From an uncultured Cytophagales bacterium (GTDB lineage Bacteria; Bacteroidota; Bacteroidia; Cytophagales; Cyclobacteriaceae): a stretch of DNA of 64,000 bases. The stretch lies in contig CAJXNP010000004.1 in the NCBI GenBank assembly GCA_913057175.1, forward strand, positions 310,001 to 374,000, written 5' to 3'. Below are positions 1-9,508 of the stretch, piece after piece. The number at the start of each line of letters is the position of its first letter. Within the stretch, counting starts at the first letter, position 1. A model generated the notes under the pieces. It searched no databases. It saw only the letters and a list, made by a program, of their open reading frames with translations, and was not told the origin of the DNA. The position numbers were made by a program, and so were the translations under genes.

Positions 1-2
1 AC

Positions 3-1157
3 CGCTACTTTGGCACCGACTACCATGTAGATACGGTTTACAGGTACCTGGACGAACTACATGGCAAGTACAAGCAGCTTTTACAGCAAATTAGCTATGA
101 ACATACCCTGCGGGTATTGGGTGGTGTTGTCTCCATTGTTTTTTATGATGTGACCACCATCTATTTTGAGGCGGCAAAAGAAGATGAGTTGCGTGTAACC
201 GGTTTTAGCAAAGATGGCAAGCACCAGCACCCACAAATTGTCCTGGGCCTACTTGTAAGCAGTGGAGGCTATCCATTGGCCTATGAGATCTATGAAGGAA
301 ATAAATTTGAAGGGCATACGATGATCCCCGTATTGGAATCTTTCAGGCAGGCCTACCAGGTAAATGATTTGGTGGTAGTGACAGATGCAGGACTGATGTC
401 AAGAGAAAATGTTGAAGCCCTGGAGTCCCATGGGCTCAACTATATTATAGGCGCACGGCTGAAGAACATGCCAGAAGAGGTTAAGCAGAAGGTATTGTCC
501 TTTTCCCTTCAGGATGGGCAGCAACAAAGCATCCCTGTCCAGGAGGGCACAAGGTTGGTCATTAGCTATTCCACAAAAAGGGCCAAAAAGGATGCTTATA
601 ACCGGGAAAGGGGCCTGCAAAAACTAGAAAAGGCCTTGAAGAAAGGAAAATTATCCAAAACACACATTAATAACCGGGGGTACAATAAATACCTGACGAT
701 AAAAGGAGAAGTAGAGATTGCAATCGATTACGACAAATCCAGGGATGATGCAAAATGGGATGGCTTGAAAGGATACTTGACCAATACACGGCTCTCTCCA
801 CAGCAAGTAATTGAAAACTATACACAATTGTGGTCAATAGAAAAGGCCTTTCGCATTTCAAAAACCGACTTGAAGATCAGACCGGTATATCATCGGTTGG
901 CCCGTCGTATTGAGGCCCACATTGCCGTTTCCTTCTGTGCATATAAAGTTTACAAGGAACTTGAAAGGCAACTAATGATGAAGTTCAGCGGGAAAAGCCC
1001 AATAAAAGTTGTTGAAGTGCTCAACTCCATATTTGCCATAGAAGTCGAATTGCCAAATTCGCAACAAATCGCAACGATTCCTATTATCACCAACAATGAG
1101 CAACGCGAAATCCTCGCATTATTTGACATTGAAATCTCAGAAAAGCCAAAAAATTAA
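3..1157 (+). CDS. IS1634-type DDE transposase, 5' end outside the window
   Basis: The reading frame is open from base 3, so this is the C-terminal part of a gene that starts left of the window; the TTG at 117 is an internal codon, not a start. The DDE catalytic pattern is visible: Asp in FYDVTTIYFE, Asp in VVTDAGLMS and Glu in the helix LWSIEKAFRISKTDLKIRP, which is the Y-x2-L-W-x-I-E-x-A-F-R signature of IS4/IS1634-like transposases. The enzyme would cut and paste its own element. No stop or frameshift is visible in the part present, so the element may be active. The right terminal inverted repeat must lie in 1158-1333, but it cannot be identified without the left end. The following gene is convergent. 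Confidence 0.85.
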   Translation, partial: RYFGTDYHVDTVYRYLDELHGKYKQLLQQISYEHTLRVLGGVVSIVFYDVTTIYFEAAKEDELRVTGFSKDGKHQHPQIVLGLLVSSGGYPLAYEIYEGNKFEGHTMIPVLESFRQAYQVNDLVVVTDAGLMSRENVEALESHGLNYIIGARLKNMPEEVKQKVLSFSLQDGQQQSIPVQEGTRLVISYSTKRAKKDAYNRERGLQKLEKALKKGKLSKTHINNRGYNKYLTIKGEVEIAIDYDKSRDDAKWDGLKGYLTNTRLSPQQVIENYTQLWSIEKAFRISKTDLKIRPVYHRLARRIEAHIAVSFCAYKVYKELERQLMMKFSGKSPIKVVEVLNSIFAIEVELPNSQQIATIPIITNNEQREILALFDIEISEKPKN

Positions 1158-1333
1158 TTTCGTTCAAATCTCAGGGCCTTAATCTGGCCTTGGGTGTCCC
1201 GTTGCGGAAAACAAGAAAAAAGATAAGAAAACCTTAATTGGGTAATTAGAAGCACTTTTCCGTAAAAATGGCTATTTTACAATCTGTCTTCCGGCTTTGT
1301 CTAAGCCTTATATATTCTACCTGATCAAGTACG

Positions 1334-3490
1334 TTATTTAGCCTGAATAGCGGTCTCCAGTTTGATATCTGCTGAAGACGCACCAATCATAAGTTTTACT
1401 TCTCCCTTTTCTAATACAAAAGAGTGCTGGTCGACATCCCAATACCTCAGTTCATTTGCATCAAGGGAAATGGTCACGGTTTTTGTTTCTCCTGCAGGAA
1501 TATGGATTCGTTTAAAGGCTTTCAAGGCCTTTTCAGGGTGTTCCACCTTTGAACCTGGAAAACCAGCATAAACCTGAATCACCTCATCGCTGTCCATTGA
1601 ACCCGTATTTTTAACATCCACTAATACATCTATTACCTCATCCTCCCTGACAGACTTTTTACTGGTCTTCAGGTTACTGTATTCAAATGTGGTATAGCTC
1701 AAACCATGGCCGAAGGCGAATAATGGTTCATGCTTGTCGTACAGATAGGTTTTACCGTTCCTGATATTATATTCCAGGATGGGACCCAACTGATCAATAG
1801 AAGCCGTCCAGGTTTGCACCAACCTTCCTGCAGGACTGATATCCCCAAACAAAACATCCGCTACGCCATTTCCCAGTTCCTGACTGGACTGGGTCACATG
1901 GAGAATGGAGGGGATATTTTCTTTTGACCAATTGATGGCATAGGGAAAACTAGACACCAAAACCAGCACGGTATTGGGATTGGCAGCTTTGACCAGTTTC
2001 ACCAAATCCTCCTGTTCCAGCGAAATTGCTTGTCGGTCCACTTCTTCGCGTCCGTCGCTGGGCACATGGTTTTCTCCCCAGCCCAATCCATAGCCCAAAG
2101 GGTGATTGCCCACACAGACAATCGCAATGTCTGAATTTTTGGCAGCATTAACGGCCGAGTCAGCTTTATTCAATTGGGCGAAATTGATAATGATATCTTC
2201 ACCCAAAGCATTTTTAATTCCATCCAAAACAGAAACCGTGTAGGGAGGTGTTCCCGCATACCAATCGGATACGACCAGATCAGCGCTTGGACCGATTACG
2301 GCAATGGATTTTATCTCATTTTTATTCACCGGGAGTAATCCTTCATTTTTCATCAGGACAATCGATTTTTGCGTGGCTTTTCTTGCCAGTTCTCTAGCTT
2401 CTGGTTTTGTCCATGGCCTGATCGTATCTTCGATGCCGATCTTTACATATGGGTTTTGGCTTCCATCGTCCATTAACCCTACCTTCAGCATGACCCTTAG
2501 TGTCCCTCGAATAGAACGATCAATATCCTTTTCTGTAATCAGGCCTTTTTCCAGTGCGCCGTTTACACCGTCGCGATACCGGTCCAGGAACATGGTGATA
2601 CCGGATTTAATACAGGCAGCAGCAGCTTCCGGAAAATCAGGATAGTATTTATGAGAATTAACCAAGTGTGTATAAGCCCCTCCATCTGTACAGATAATCC
2701 CATTTTGTCCCCATTCCTTCACTGCTATTTCCTCCAGCATGGGATGAACCGTACAGGGAATGCCATTGTATTTATTGTAGGCGGCCATAAAAGCACGCGA
2801 ACCACCTTCTACAATTCCTTTGTAAAAAGGGTATGAGTAATATTCCCTGAAAAGGCGGTCATCAAAATCAGATGAATTGATAAACCGGTTGTTTTCGTTG
2901 CTATTGGCCAGGAAGTGCTTCATCAGGGAAGCGACTTTCCAATAACGAGGGTCATCTCCCTGCAAACCTTTGACATAGGCAACTGTCATTCGCGAAGCCA
3001 GGTAAGCATCTTCTCCATAACATTCTTCCGTCCGACCCCAACGGATATCCCGACCCAGATCAGCATTGGGTGCCAGGAGAATGAGTCCGGCCTTTTTATA
3101 ATTTTCATTTTGGGTCAGGTAGCGCGTTTCATAAGCCTCCCAGGCGGCCAGCTGTTCATGAAGATCCGGATCCCAGGTTTGTGCGAGGCCGTAAGCCTGA
3201 GGAAAAGTGGTTGTCGGTGCTTCACCTTCTCCTTTCACGGCCCAGTTGGCCGGTCCGCTCCATGCAAGCCCATGCAGTCCTTCTACAATTCTTGTTCCTT
3301 CTACACCCAGTCGCGGGACACCCGCAGGGCGAGGGGAGAGGTTGTCGATCTTTTCTTCCAGGGTCATTAAGGATATCAGGTTGTCGAGGCGATCGTCATC
3401 AGAAAGATTGGTGTTCTGAAAAGGATAATTTTGAGCAAAAAGAAATGAAATGTGCAGGCAAACGGCCAGTGTAACAAAAAGTCTCTTCAT
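1334..3490 (-). CDS. secreted glycoside hydrolase family 3 (beta-glucosidase/xylosidase type)
   Basis: A 718-residue enzyme that would remove terminal beta-linked glucose or xylose from oligosaccharides outside the cytoplasm. The chosen ATG at 3490 gives a clean signal peptide (MKRLFVTLAVCLHISFLFAQ); an upstream in-frame ATG only adds ten residues before it. The N-terminal GH3 barrel contains KHFLANSNENNR and the predicted nucleophile Asp269 in ICTDGGAY, where many GH3 enzymes read SDW. The (alpha/beta)6 domain with KNEGLLPV follows, and the last 110 residues look like the fibronectin type III-like domain of this family (YSNLKTSKKSVREDEVIDV onward). It lies downstream of the sensor kinase and GH16 genes on the same strand, which supports beta-glucan use. 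Substrate (glucoside or xyloside) cannot be decided from sequence. Confidence 0.88.
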   Translation of the reverse strand: MKRLFVTLAVCLHISFLFAQNYPFQNTNLSDDDRLDNLISLMTLEEKIDNLSPRPAGVPRLGVEGTRIVEGLHGLAWSGPANWAVKGEGEAPTTTFPQAYGLAQTWDPDLHEQLAAWEAYETRYLTQNENYKKAGLILLAPNADLGRDIRWGRTEECYGEDAYLASRMTVAYVKGLQGDDPRYWKVASLMKHFLANSNENNRFINSSDFDDRLFREYYSYPFYKGIVEGGSRAFMAAYNKYNGIPCTVHPMLEEIAVKEWGQNGIICTDGGAYTHLVNSHKYYPDFPEAAAACIKSGITMFLDRYRDGVNGALEKGLITEKDIDRSIRGTLRVMLKVGLMDDGSQNPYVKIGIEDTIRPWTKPEARELARKATQKSIVLMKNEGLLPVNKNEIKSIAVIGPSADLVVSDWYAGTPPYTVSVLDGIKNALGEDIIINFAQLNKADSAVNAAKNSDIAIVCVGNHPLGYGLGWGENHVPSDGREEVDRQAISLEQEDLVKLVKAANPNTVLVLVSSFPYAINWSKENIPSILHVTQSSQELGNGVADVLFGDISPAGRLVQTWTASIDQLGPILEYNIRNGKTYLYDKHEPLFAFGHGLSYTTFEYSNLKTSKKSVREDEVIDVLVDVKNTGSMDSDEVIQVYAGFPGSKVEHPEKALKAFKRIHIPAGETKTVTISLDANELRYWDVDQHSFVLEKGEVKLMIGASSADIKLETAIQAK

Positions 3491-3620
3491 AGTTGAATGT
3501 GTAATAAGTTGGAGTACCAATATAGAGAATAAGTAACAGGCATTTGTTAAAAATTCATTTGTGAAGGGTTAATTAATTCAAGAGGTTAAAAAACTATTTA
3601 AGGTATAGCCGGGATTCTGT

Positions 3621-6600
3621 TTACTTAGGAATTTCCAATTTAACCCATGTAAATTCATTCATTTTGGAATCAATTTCAATACTTCCTTCCAGCTTACTGA
3701 GCGTTTCTTTAACGATATACAAACCCAATCCCGAACCTTCGGATTGTTCCGTTCCTCTGTAAAACATATTGAAGATCTTTTCCCTGGATTCGGGCGCGAT
3801 GCCTATCCCGTTATCCTTGATTTCAATCTTATAATCACTCTTCTCATTCATGAAGGAAATATGGATTTCTGTCGATTTTGCATTTATTTTTCTGTATTTA
3901 ATAGCATTGGATATCAGGTTATTCAATACAATTCTCAATCTCAGCAGATCCGTTTTTATTTTAGCTTCCGGAGGATATTCTTTGATGATTTTTACATTTT
4001 CAGGTTCATATGTGTAACTTAATTCAGATAGTATTTCCTCAACCAACTGATCAAAATAGATAGTCTTTCGTAAAATTTCATGTCCCATGTTCCTTGAAAA
4101 CTGTGTAAGGCTTTTGATGACATTCTCCAGTTTCAGAACGCTGACCTCCATGTAATCCAGGTGATCTGTCAGCTTTTTATTATGGTTTTCGATCTTGGTT
4201 AAATTGATGAGACCTAATATCGATTTCAAAGGCGAACTGAGATCGTGAGATGCGCTGTAAATAAAACGATCCAGTTCCTGGTTGGCTTTTACCAGTTCTA
4301 TGGTTCTCTCCTGTACACGGGTATCGAGTTGGTCGTTTAGGTGCTTGAGTTCCTCATGAGTGCTTTGCAGTTCATCATTGATTTTTTCGACCTGACTCTT
4401 TTGGTTGAAAAGATCTTCCAGAGTTGATTTCAGCTCTTCATTAGTAGCCTCAATTTCATCCTGCTTTGATTTAAGTTCATTGACAAGGTTATTTAGTTGT
4501 GCAGTTCTCGCATCAACTTTACTTTCCAATAACAAATTTCGTTGTCTGAGTTGCTTTGTTCTTAAATAAAATAACAGGTATATCATGCCTGATATAAATA
4601 GAAACAGCATGATTTTAAACCAGGCCGTTTGCCAAAACGGGGGAGTAATAATGATCTCGATGGAGTTTCCTTTTTCATTCCAGACACCATCATTGTTGGA
4701 TGCCTTAACCTGGAAGGTGTAGTGTCCCGGGTCCAGGTTAGTATACGTGGTAAAGGTTCGTGATGCATCAACGGTGATCCATTCTTTATCAAAGTCCTTC
4801 AGTTTATACTGATATAAACTCTTTTTGGGATTTGTATAATTTATTCCGACAAAATCAATAGAAAATACCGTTTGTTTCCAGTTTAAGACAATTTTTTCCG
4901 TTTCACTAATGTGATACTTTATTGGGGAGTCCTCATCGTTGATCGACACAGGTTTATTGAATAATTCAAAATTCGTGAAGTAAACAGGAGGAATAAAATC
5001 ATTGTTTGTCAGGCTATCCGGATAAAATGAGTTAAAACCATCAAATCCTCCAAAATAAAGTGTTCCATCGCTGGCTTTTAAACTAGACTGAATAAAAAAC
5101 TGGTTCCCCTGCAATCCATCTGCCTCCATATAGTTTCGAAAAGTTTCAGTTTTCGGATTGAATTCACTGATCCCGTTATTGGTAGAAAGCCAAAGATTTC
5201 CCTGGTTATCTTCCAGGATCGATTTTATGTTATTGTCAGTAAGACCATCGTCTACGTTGAATTCTTTTGTTACTGTGCCATTTTCATCAAAAAGAAATAA
5301 TCCCATCGTATTTGAACCAGCCCATAAATGACCATTGCCGTCTTTAAGAAATGCATTGATCTGATTGTCCGGAAAGTCATCATAAACTACCAATTTCCCG
5401 GAAGTATTATCAAAATAATACAAGCCTTCTGAAGAAGAAATCCACATGCCATTATCATCTTCATAGAAATAGAGGTCGCCTGAACTCAGTATGGAATTCG
5501 AATCACCAGGGTCAATTCTGAACTTTTTAACTACTCCTTTCTTCGGATCAAATACATCCACTCCTATGTTGTGCATGCCCAGCCAGATCAGGTTGTTTCG
5601 ATCTACTTTCAGACTCCAGACAGTTCTTCCGGAGATACTTTTTTGATCGTTTTTTTCAGGCATGTATCGATGGAATCTACCGGTTTTTTTGTCATATCGA
5701 TTCAATCCTGAGTCCCACGTTCCTATCCAGATATTGTCATTCTGATCACTGTCAATACAGCGGATAACATTTCCGCTCAAACTGTACGGATCATTAGGAT
5801 CGTGTTTATAAGTTTTGAATTTCCCGTTTTCCGGGTTGTAAACACTGATCCCGCCACCATCAGTTCCAATCCATATTTCTCCATTTGAATCTTCATAAAA
5901 ACAACCTATAAAATTGTAAGCCAAAGAATTCGAATTATTCTGGTCATGCCTGAATAGGTTAAACCGTTTTTTCTTGGGATTGTAATAATTGACGCCTCCA
6001 CCTGATGTTCCCACCCACAGGATGCCTTCACGATCCTTATGAAAACACCAGATCCCGTTGTTGTTGAGACTGGTTTCATAATTTCCACCACCATACAAGA
6101 TGTATTCAAAAGTTTGGGTCTTTTTGTCAAATCGATTGATCCCTCCCTGATCGACACCTAATAATAAAAAGCGATTATCTTCCGGAATAATGTCTATTAT
6201 TTTACTATGATTGACACCTGTTCCATCGGCAGCAGTTGGATATTTATGGAATTTACCAGTCCCGGGATCAAAAGAAAAAAAGCCGCTTCCATTAGATCCA
6301 ATCCATATTTTATCCTCGTCATCGATGTAAATGCCTTTGTCGCTGTCGTTGCCAAAGTCAATGTCAGGGTCATCAAATTTTGTAAAAATTTCTTTTTCAG
6401 GATCGAATCGATAAATACCTGTTTTGAAGGATGGGATCCAAATGTATCCTTTCGAATCCATGCCAATCATCCGTATAGGGGTGGCATAAAGGCGATTTTC
6501 TTCATTTATGAAGGGGAATCTTTTAAATTCTCTGTTTACCGGATCAAATTTATTCAGGCAGTTGCTCCCTGTGACCACCCACAAGTTTCCATCAGTACCT

Positions 6601-7013
6601 TCCATCATACTATTGACATAGTTGTTGCCAATAGTCTTTTCATCCGTTGGAGAATGCTTATATGTTTTAAAGGTCTCTGTTAACGGATCAAACAAATTCA
6701 ATCCAATATTTGTCCCAAACCAAAGTCTCTCCTGACGGTCTTCGTAAATACATGTGATAAAGTTGCTGCTGATCGACCCGTCATTTTCCTCCATGTGCCG
6801 GTATTTGGTAATATTATGACTATCAAATTTATCCAATCCGACATCTGTTCCCAGCCAGAGATAATCCTCGCTATCCCGGTATATACACCAGATCCGGTTA
6901 CTTGATAAACCGTCTTCCACGGTAAGATGATCAAATTCTATTTTGTCCGGTTGAGCCGTTAAATGGTAAAAAATGGCATGATGCAAAAGGATAACCAACA
7001 GGCCTCTAAACAT
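3621..7013 (-). CDS. two-component propeller sensor histidine kinase
   Basis: A 1130-residue sensor anchored in the inner membrane. It has a signal peptide ending near HLTAQ, then about 700 residues of Reg_prop repeats (recurrent LWLGTDVGL, IWIGTWDSGL and LWVGTSGGG motifs) forming two periplasmic propellers, a Y_Y_Y domain (YKLKDFDKEW, then FQVKASNNDGVW), one transmembrane helix (IMLFLFISGMIYLLFYL), and a long coiled coil with repeated EELKS and DELQST segments. HisKA with phosphoacceptor His923 in SASHDLSSPLK and a HATPase domain (NLISNAIKYR, DNGIGI, GSGLGLYIVKE) follow. It stops after the HATPase domain, so unlike the hybrid HTCS regulators of Bacteroides it has no receiver or AraC output; a separate regulator must exist elsewhere. 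Flanking GH3 and GH16 genes suggest it senses a glucan fragment, but that is inference. Confidence 0.9.
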   Translation of the reverse strand: MFRGLLVILLHHAIFYHLTAQPDKIEFDHLTVEDGLSSNRIWCIYRDSEDYLWLGTDVGLDKFDSHNITKYRHMEENDGSISSNFITCIYEDRQERLWFGTNIGLNLFDPLTETFKTYKHSPTDEKTIGNNYVNSMMEGTDGNLWVVTGSNCLNKFDPVNREFKRFPFINEENRLYATPIRMIGMDSKGYIWIPSFKTGIYRFDPEKEIFTKFDDPDIDFGNDSDKGIYIDDEDKIWIGSNGSGFFSFDPGTGKFHKYPTAADGTGVNHSKIIDIIPEDNRFLLLGVDQGGINRFDKKTQTFEYILYGGGNYETSLNNNGIWCFHKDREGILWVGTSGGGVNYYNPKKKRFNLFRHDQNNSNSLAYNFIGCFYEDSNGEIWIGTDGGGISVYNPENGKFKTYKHDPNDPYSLSGNVIRCIDSDQNDNIWIGTWDSGLNRYDKKTGRFHRYMPEKNDQKSISGRTVWSLKVDRNNLIWLGMHNIGVDVFDPKKGVVKKFRIDPGDSNSILSSGDLYFYEDDNGMWISSSEGLYYFDNTSGKLVVYDDFPDNQINAFLKDGNGHLWAGSNTMGLFLFDENGTVTKEFNVDDGLTDNNIKSILEDNQGNLWLSTNNGISEFNPKTETFRNYMEADGLQGNQFFIQSSLKASDGTLYFGGFDGFNSFYPDSLTNNDFIPPVYFTNFELFNKPVSINDEDSPIKYHISETEKIVLNWKQTVFSIDFVGINYTNPKKSLYQYKLKDFDKEWITVDASRTFTTYTNLDPGHYTFQVKASNNDGVWNEKGNSIEIIITPPFWQTAWFKIMLFLFISGMIYLLFYLRTKQLRQRNLLLESKVDARTAQLNNLVNELKSKQDEIEATNEELKSTLEDLFNQKSQVEKINDELQSTHEELKHLNDQLDTRVQERTIELVKANQELDRFIYSASHDLSSPLKSILGLINLTKIENHNKKLTDHLDYMEVSVLKLENVIKSLTQFSRNMGHEILRKTIYFDQLVEEILSELSYTYEPENVKIIKEYPPEAKIKTDLLRLRIVLNNLISNAIKYRKINAKSTEIHISFMNEKSDYKIEIKDNGIGIAPESREKIFNMFYRGTEQSEGSGLGLYIVKETLSKLEGSIEIDSKMNEFTWVKLEIPK

Positions 7014-7070
7014 TTGCTTATTGTCTATTTATATAAAATAACATGTCAATCCTTTATCATTTTTATCGGA

Positions 7071-7086
7071 TTAAACAATTGTTTAA
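7071..7086. promoter_or_regulatory. 16-base perfect palindrome upstream of the sensor kinase
   Basis: TTAAACAATTGTTTAA is a perfect palindrome centred 65 bases before the kinase start, in an AT-rich upstream region. It could be an operator; AT richness makes chance palindromes more likely, so this is tentative. Confidence 0.3.
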
Positions 7087-7239
7087 CAGGGTTAAGTAAT
7101 TAAGATTAAGAAATAAGAAAATCTCGGGAGTTTAGGTTTGCAAAAACATCCCGCCAAATAAATTGTGGTAATATTTAAGATATTAGTAATACAAACATAA
7201 AGCAAATGAAAAATGATTTTTTCAGAGGGAAAAGTAATC

Positions 7240-7323
7240 GGTTATCGGTAAAAATGGTTGCCGGTTGCGGGTCGAGTTGCTCAATCTGGCAACCCACAAC
7301 TCGCAACCAGAAAACCGGTAACC
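7240..7323. repeat. large nested inverted repeat downstream of the GH16 gene
   Basis: Two nested pairs of arms form one long hairpin: outer arms 7240-7249 and 7314-7323 (9 of 10 pairing) and inner arms 7255-7272 and 7292-7309 (15 of 18 pairing), with a 19-base loop. The arms repeat GGTTGC-type words. It lies just after the stop of the leftward GH16 gene and could end its transcript, but no clear T-run follows on that strand. The rest of the 324-base gap 7014-7337 holds only the palindrome at 7071 and AT-rich DNA. The sequence style is that of a dispersed intergenic repeat. Confidence 0.6.
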
Positions 7324-7337
7324 CAATCAACCTTTTT

Positions 7338-8243
7338 CTAATTCTCTTCAACTTCCTGGTAGATCCTCACAAAATCCACCTCATAAGTAATAGGGAAATC
7401 AGAAAGATCAGGATTTCCACCATTGGAGCCAATAGCGAGGTTGAGAAGTAAATAATGCGGTTGATGAAAAGGTCGGCTTCCATCAGCATTCACAGCGGTT
7501 TTGAGAAAAGTAGTGTTGATCAACTCGTCATCCAGGTAGATCTGGATCCTTTCCTGATTCCATTCCATCCTCCACACGTGAAATTTTTTTGGCCATTCCG
7601 GGTCTTTGTCTAAAAAATGGGAGAGGGGTAACGTACGAGTATCCCAAACAGGTGTCCAGGGCTCCTCACTAGCCCAGGCGATATTCCCCAGCATTGTTGG
7701 CTCATCTTCCACTCGGTAAAATTCCATTACGTCTATCTCGCCACATGCCGGCCATCGGTTTTTAACGCCGAGGGTCCAGATGGCTGGCCATGAACCTTTG
7801 GTAGTATCGATTCTGGCACGAACGATTAAGATCCCGTACTGCCAATGCATCAAATCTCGTGTTTTCAGACAAGAAGAAGTGTATTCGGCAAATTTTCGGT
7901 TTCTTCTCCAGTTTTCACTTTGAGGATCAAAATTTAGGTTTTCAATTTGTTCACGCTTTCCTGTAATGACCAGCGATCCATCCTTACAAATGGCATTATC
8001 AGGTTGATACCATTGCAATTCCTCATTGCGGATGAAGCCAACTTCATAATCCCAAAAAGCTGTATCCGGTTTTCCATCTACATTAAATTCATCGTGCCAT
8101 ACTAATAGGAAATCCTTGATAGAATCCGGAGAATTAGTAGAAGCATTGTATGGATCTTCAATACCCTGACAGTAAAGATTTGTGGGCGCAAAAAATGCAA
8201 GTAAAATATAAATGCGTGAAACACAGGTTGTGAGGTTTTTCAT
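7338..8243 (-). CDS. secreted GH16 beta-glucanase (laminarinase type)
   Basis: A 301-residue endo-acting glycoside hydrolase that would cut beta-1,3 (or mixed 1,3-1,4) glucans outside the cell. The N-terminus is a signal peptide (about residues 1-25, ending LYCQ). The GH16 catalytic signature is complete: Glu169-Ile-Asp-Val-Met-Glu174 in CGEIDVMEF, with Glu169 the expected nucleophile and Glu174 the acid/base; the methionine insertion is typical of the laminarinase/lichenase branch. Family features WHDEFNVDGKPDTAFW near the start and FHVWRMEWNQERIQIYLDDE in the second half are present. No carbohydrate-binding module or sorting domain is attached. It sits between the corrinoid cluster and the sensor kinase and probably belongs with the kinase and GH3 genes. 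Confidence 0.9.
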   Translation of the reverse strand: MKNLTTCVSRIYILLAFFAPTNLYCQGIEDPYNASTNSPDSIKDFLLVWHDEFNVDGKPDTAFWDYEVGFIRNEELQWYQPDNAICKDGSLVITGKREQIENLNFDPQSENWRRNRKFAEYTSSCLKTRDLMHWQYGILIVRARIDTTKGSWPAIWTLGVKNRWPACGEIDVMEFYRVEDEPTMLGNIAWASEEPWTPVWDTRTLPLSHFLDKDPEWPKKFHVWRMEWNQERIQIYLDDELINTTFLKTAVNADGSRPFHQPHYLLLNLAIGSNGGNPDLSDFPITYEVDFVRIYQEVEEN

Positions 8244-8391
8244 GCACTTAATTTAGCTTTTCTCTCAAAATTTTCCAGAGAATTGATCGACTACCTAAAA
8301 ATAACTTTTAGTCATTCCGGATCTGTAAAATGCTTCTGACATACCTTTTTGTATGTGAGAATGGTATTTAGAATAACGGGATTTTTCAATA

Positions 8392-9315
8392 TCATCCAAC
8401 CTTCGCCATTTTCCTGGCATTCCAGGCATCAACTTTCGCACGGATAGCTTTGATGTGGTCAGGCGTAGATCCGCAACATCCACCTACGATATTTACACCA
8501 AAAGTCAGCAAATCATCCAATGGCTCTACCATTTGCTGTGGGGTTTGCTTATAAACCGTTTTTAAATTTTCGAGTACCGGAAGACCCGCATTAGGTTGAG
8601 CCATGGTAAAACAATCCGATATACCCTTGTAGGCCTGGATGATGTGCTTGGCAACATCCATATCCACCCCGGTTCCACAGTTAAAGGCTAATATATCTGC
8701 TCCTGCTTCGGATAATTCTTCCGCAGCTCTTTCAGGGGCTACTCCCATCATGGTTCTGAATGCACTTCCATCCCGCGTTCGGTCATAGGCTAGTGATGCA
8801 ATGATACAAGGAGCACCATACTCCTTTGCAGCTTCAATGCCCAATTTGGTTTCTGCAAGGTCCATTTGAGTTTCGATGATGATGGCATCTGCTCCAGCCT
8901 CGATTAAAGAACGGACTTGTACACGAATGGCCTCCCTGACTTCTTCAACCGTCAGGTCTCCATATGGCTCCATTACTCCGCCAACCGGACCAACATCACC
9001 GAGGACATAGCCTTCCTTGCTTCCGAATGCTTCCCTGGCTACCCGTACAGAAGCTTTGTTTATTTCTTCGAGATCATCAAAGTAGCCATGTCTTTTCAGT
9101 GTCAATCCATTTCCACCGAATGTATTGGTGGTCAAACAGTCAGATCCTGCGTCGACATAGCGCTTTTGTATCTTATATACTTTTTCAGGATGAACGACAT
9201 TCCATATTTCCCCACAATTTCCCGAATCCAAACCTGCATCCATTAGTTGTGTGCCCATGGCACCATCAGATACGAGAACTCTTTCCTTCAGAGCTTCCAG
9301 TAATGTTTTTTTCAT
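8392..9315 (-). CDS. homocysteine S-methyltransferase-like protein (MetH module 1/BHMT family)
   Basis: A 307-residue stand-alone homocysteine-binding domain. The start SDGAMGTQLMDAGL and TNTFGGN are family hallmarks, and the three zinc-ligand cysteines are in place: one in AFNCGTG and two in GGCCGSTPDHI. The family moves a methyl group onto homocysteine (or another thiol) to give methionine. It is divergent from the corrinoid methyltransferase operon and shares a 269-base promoter region with paired operator sites, so co-regulation is likely. Two roles are possible: it takes methyl groups from the adjacent corrinoid protein to make methionine, or it uses a methylated donor such as a betaine directly. 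The sequence does not separate these. Confidence 0.85.
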   Translation of the reverse strand: MKKTLLEALKERVLVSDGAMGTQLMDAGLDSGNCGEIWNVVHPEKVYKIQKRYVDAGSDCLTTNTFGGNGLTLKRHGYFDDLEEINKASVRVAREAFGSKEGYVLGDVGPVGGVMEPYGDLTVEEVREAIRVQVRSLIEAGADAIIIETQMDLAETKLGIEAAKEYGAPCIIASLAYDRTRDGSAFRTMMGVAPERAAEELSEAGADILAFNCGTGVDMDVAKHIIQAYKGISDCFTMAQPNAGLPVLENLKTVYKQTPQQMVEPLDDLLTFGVNIVGGCCGSTPDHIKAIRAKVDAWNARKMAKVG

Positions 9316-9443
9316 TGTTCTATTTTATAAAATGTTGTTATGATTGTCCAAAAATCAATCGTAAAAGTCAAAAGAAAATAAATAGATTCATAGATTTGCA
9401 GCAATAAAGATAATTGTAATTTGATGAATAATCTAATATTTTC

Positions 9444-9456
9444 ACAATCGATTGCG
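9444..9456. promoter_or_regulatory. LacI-like operator, left copy
   Basis: ACAATCGATTGCG contains the perfect palindrome CAATCGATTG (9445-9454) with a central CG, the usual form of LacI/PurR-family operators. It is the exact reverse complement of the 13-base site at 9509-9521; the centres are 66 bases apart. It lies between the divergent homocysteine methyltransferase-like and UroD-type genes. Confidence 0.65.
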
Positions 9457-9466
9457 TGCAAAAATA

Positions 9467-9482
9467 TTTCGATATATCGAAA
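9467..9482. promoter_or_regulatory. 16-base palindrome between the two operators
   Basis: TTTCGATATATCGAAA is a perfect palindrome lying between the two CAATCGATTG sites, 25 and 41 bases from their centres. It might be a third regulator site, or simply AT-rich palindromic DNA. Confidence 0.35.
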
Positions 9483-9508
9483 AATTTAATGATATGTTAA
9501 ATATATTA

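Noticed and set aside
117-1157. Transposase starting at TTG 117
   Set aside because: The frame stays open to base 3 with matching family sequence, so 117 is internal and the gene begins outside the window.
2915-3370. 151-residue frame opposite the GH3 gene
   Set aside because: Antisense shadow; the GH3 frame has signal peptide and domain motifs.
7206-7451. 81-residue frame over the nested hairpin
   Set aside because: It crosses the inverted repeat and the 3' end of the GH16 gene; no sensible protein features.
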